From the NCBI RefSeq assembly GCF_037782385.1, contig NZ_JBBEXD010000008.1:25100-89099 (forward strand): a stretch of DNA of 64,000 bases, in the 5' to 3' direction. Each line of letters opens with the position of its first letter. Positions within the stretch are counted from its first letter, which is position 1. The notes beneath the pieces are model-generated. The model did no database searches. It was not told the DNA's origin and saw nothing but the letters and a program-made list of their open reading frames with translations. Positions 63,552 to 64,000 of the stretch are shown here, piece after piece. This DNA comes from Ascidiimonas meishanensis (GTDB lineage Bacteria > Bacteroidota > Bacteroidia > Flavobacteriales > Flavobacteriaceae). A program made the translations under genes and the position numbers.

Positions 63552-64000
63552 ATGACCAAAGAAAACATTTTAAATATAGTAAATGACGCTATAGACGAAG
63601 GCGTTCTGTTATTTGTTGAAAATAATAAGCTTGGAATTAAGACAACCAAAGGCAAAAGGATGTCTGAATCACTTCTTGAAAATATTAAAATACACAAGGA
63701 GGCCATTATTTCCTTTTTAGAAAATGATTTAAAGGAAATTAATAAAGTCTCTACAGCTGGGCAGATTATAAAGAAAAAAGCGAGTAGCTATAATAAGATG
63801 ATCCCCTTGTCGTTTTCCCAAGAGCGCTTGTGGTTCCTGGATAAATTTGAAGGCACAACAAACTATCACCTATCTTCGGTATTACGTATTACTGGAAATC
63901 TGGATATAGAACTCTTATCTTCCTGTTTCAAACAAACTGTTAATCGTCATGAATCACTACGCACCGTATTTCTGGAAAAAGAAGGAGTTGGCTACCAAGA
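63552..64000 (+). CDS. NRPS3, 5' part: TubC docking domain and C domain
   Basis: The first ~149 residues of a gene that runs past the right edge, starting MTKENILNIVNDAIDEG. Residues 1-57 match TubC-type N-terminal docking domains (LFVENNKLGIKTTKGKRMSE; KEAIISFL), which receive an acidic C-terminal motif from the upstream NRPS. From ~85 a C domain begins (PLSFSQERLWFLDKFEG, LCL-like, as expected for a Gly donor). Nothing more of it is visible. It begins 59 nt after NRPS2. Confidence 0.9.
   Translation, partial: MTKENILNIVNDAIDEGVLLFVENNKLGIKTTKGKRMSESLLENIKIHKEAIISFLENDLKEINKVSTAGQIIKKKASSYNKMIPLSFSQERLWFLDKFEGTTNYHLSSVLRITGNLDIELLSSCFKQTVNRHESLRTVFLEKEGVGYQ

Overview
The window is chromosomal DNA of a low-GC member of the Bacteroidota, most likely a marine Flavobacteriaceae. 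The evidence is the L2-to-L17 ribosomal operon running into carA, eno and gltA, ribosomal start sites without Shine-Dalgarno sequences, zinc-free S14 and L36 proteins, TAnnTTTG-type -7 promoter elements, many lipoproteins, and two-component leftovers such as an AraC protein with a membrane sensor. No tRNA, rRNA, CRISPR array or intact insertion sequence was recognised.

Layout. Positions 1-11709 (+) hold the S10/spc/alpha operon from the 3' part of rplB to rplQ, including secY, infA, rpmJ and rpoA. Positions 11811-15803 hold carA, eno (overlapping carA by 4 nt) and gltA, each block closed by a terminator. Positions 15878-18075 encode two guanidine-modifying enzymes (a DDAH-like protein and CtlX). 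Positions 18075-21632 form a sulfate-assimilation block: an Rrf2 regulator with four C-terminal cysteines, DUF2061, cysH, cysD and cysN. Just downstream on the minus strand lies an isolated lanthipeptide-like precursor gene (21822-22049). Positions 22169-24814 (-) are a MoxR-type AAA ATPase and VWA protein pair. Positions 25011-29304 (+) encode a large lipoprotein, a lipoprotein amidase and an M14 carboxypeptidase. Then come a BCCT transporter, a SulP transporter, a beta-gamma-crystallin-like lipoprotein, a three-subunit biotin-dependent acyl-CoA carboxylase, a YtfI/YtfJ-like pair, an AraC-type membrane regulator with an S41 peptidase, and a minus-strand transglutaminase / alpha-E / ATP-grasp / metallopeptidase cluster. 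Between 42780 and 43664 there is a gene-free stretch with nested palindromes.

The most interesting part is 49687 to the right edge. After a 1.3 kb gene-poor stretch, an UpxY/LoaP-like NusG paralogue precedes a biosynthetic cluster: a NodU/CmcH-type O-carbamoyltransferase, a JmjC-type (cupin_8) oxygenase fused to ankyrin-like repeats, and three NRPS genes, the last cut by the window edge. NRPS1 reads as FAAL-PCP-C-A-PCP-E, NRPS2 as C(DCL)-A-PCP, and NRPS3 begins with a TubC-type docking domain and a C domain. My reading of the adenylation pockets is Asn for NRPS1 (D-L-T-K-I-G-E-V-G-K) and Gly for NRPS2 (D-I-L-Q-L-G-M-I-W-K). The inferred start of the product is therefore fatty acyl-D-Asn-Gly-, possibly beta-hydroxylated and carbamoylated, and resembling the N-acyl-D-Asn prodrug caps of colibactin-type compounds. 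The antiterminator probably supports transcription of this very long operon. The product and the tailoring sites are inference; domain identities are read directly from motifs.
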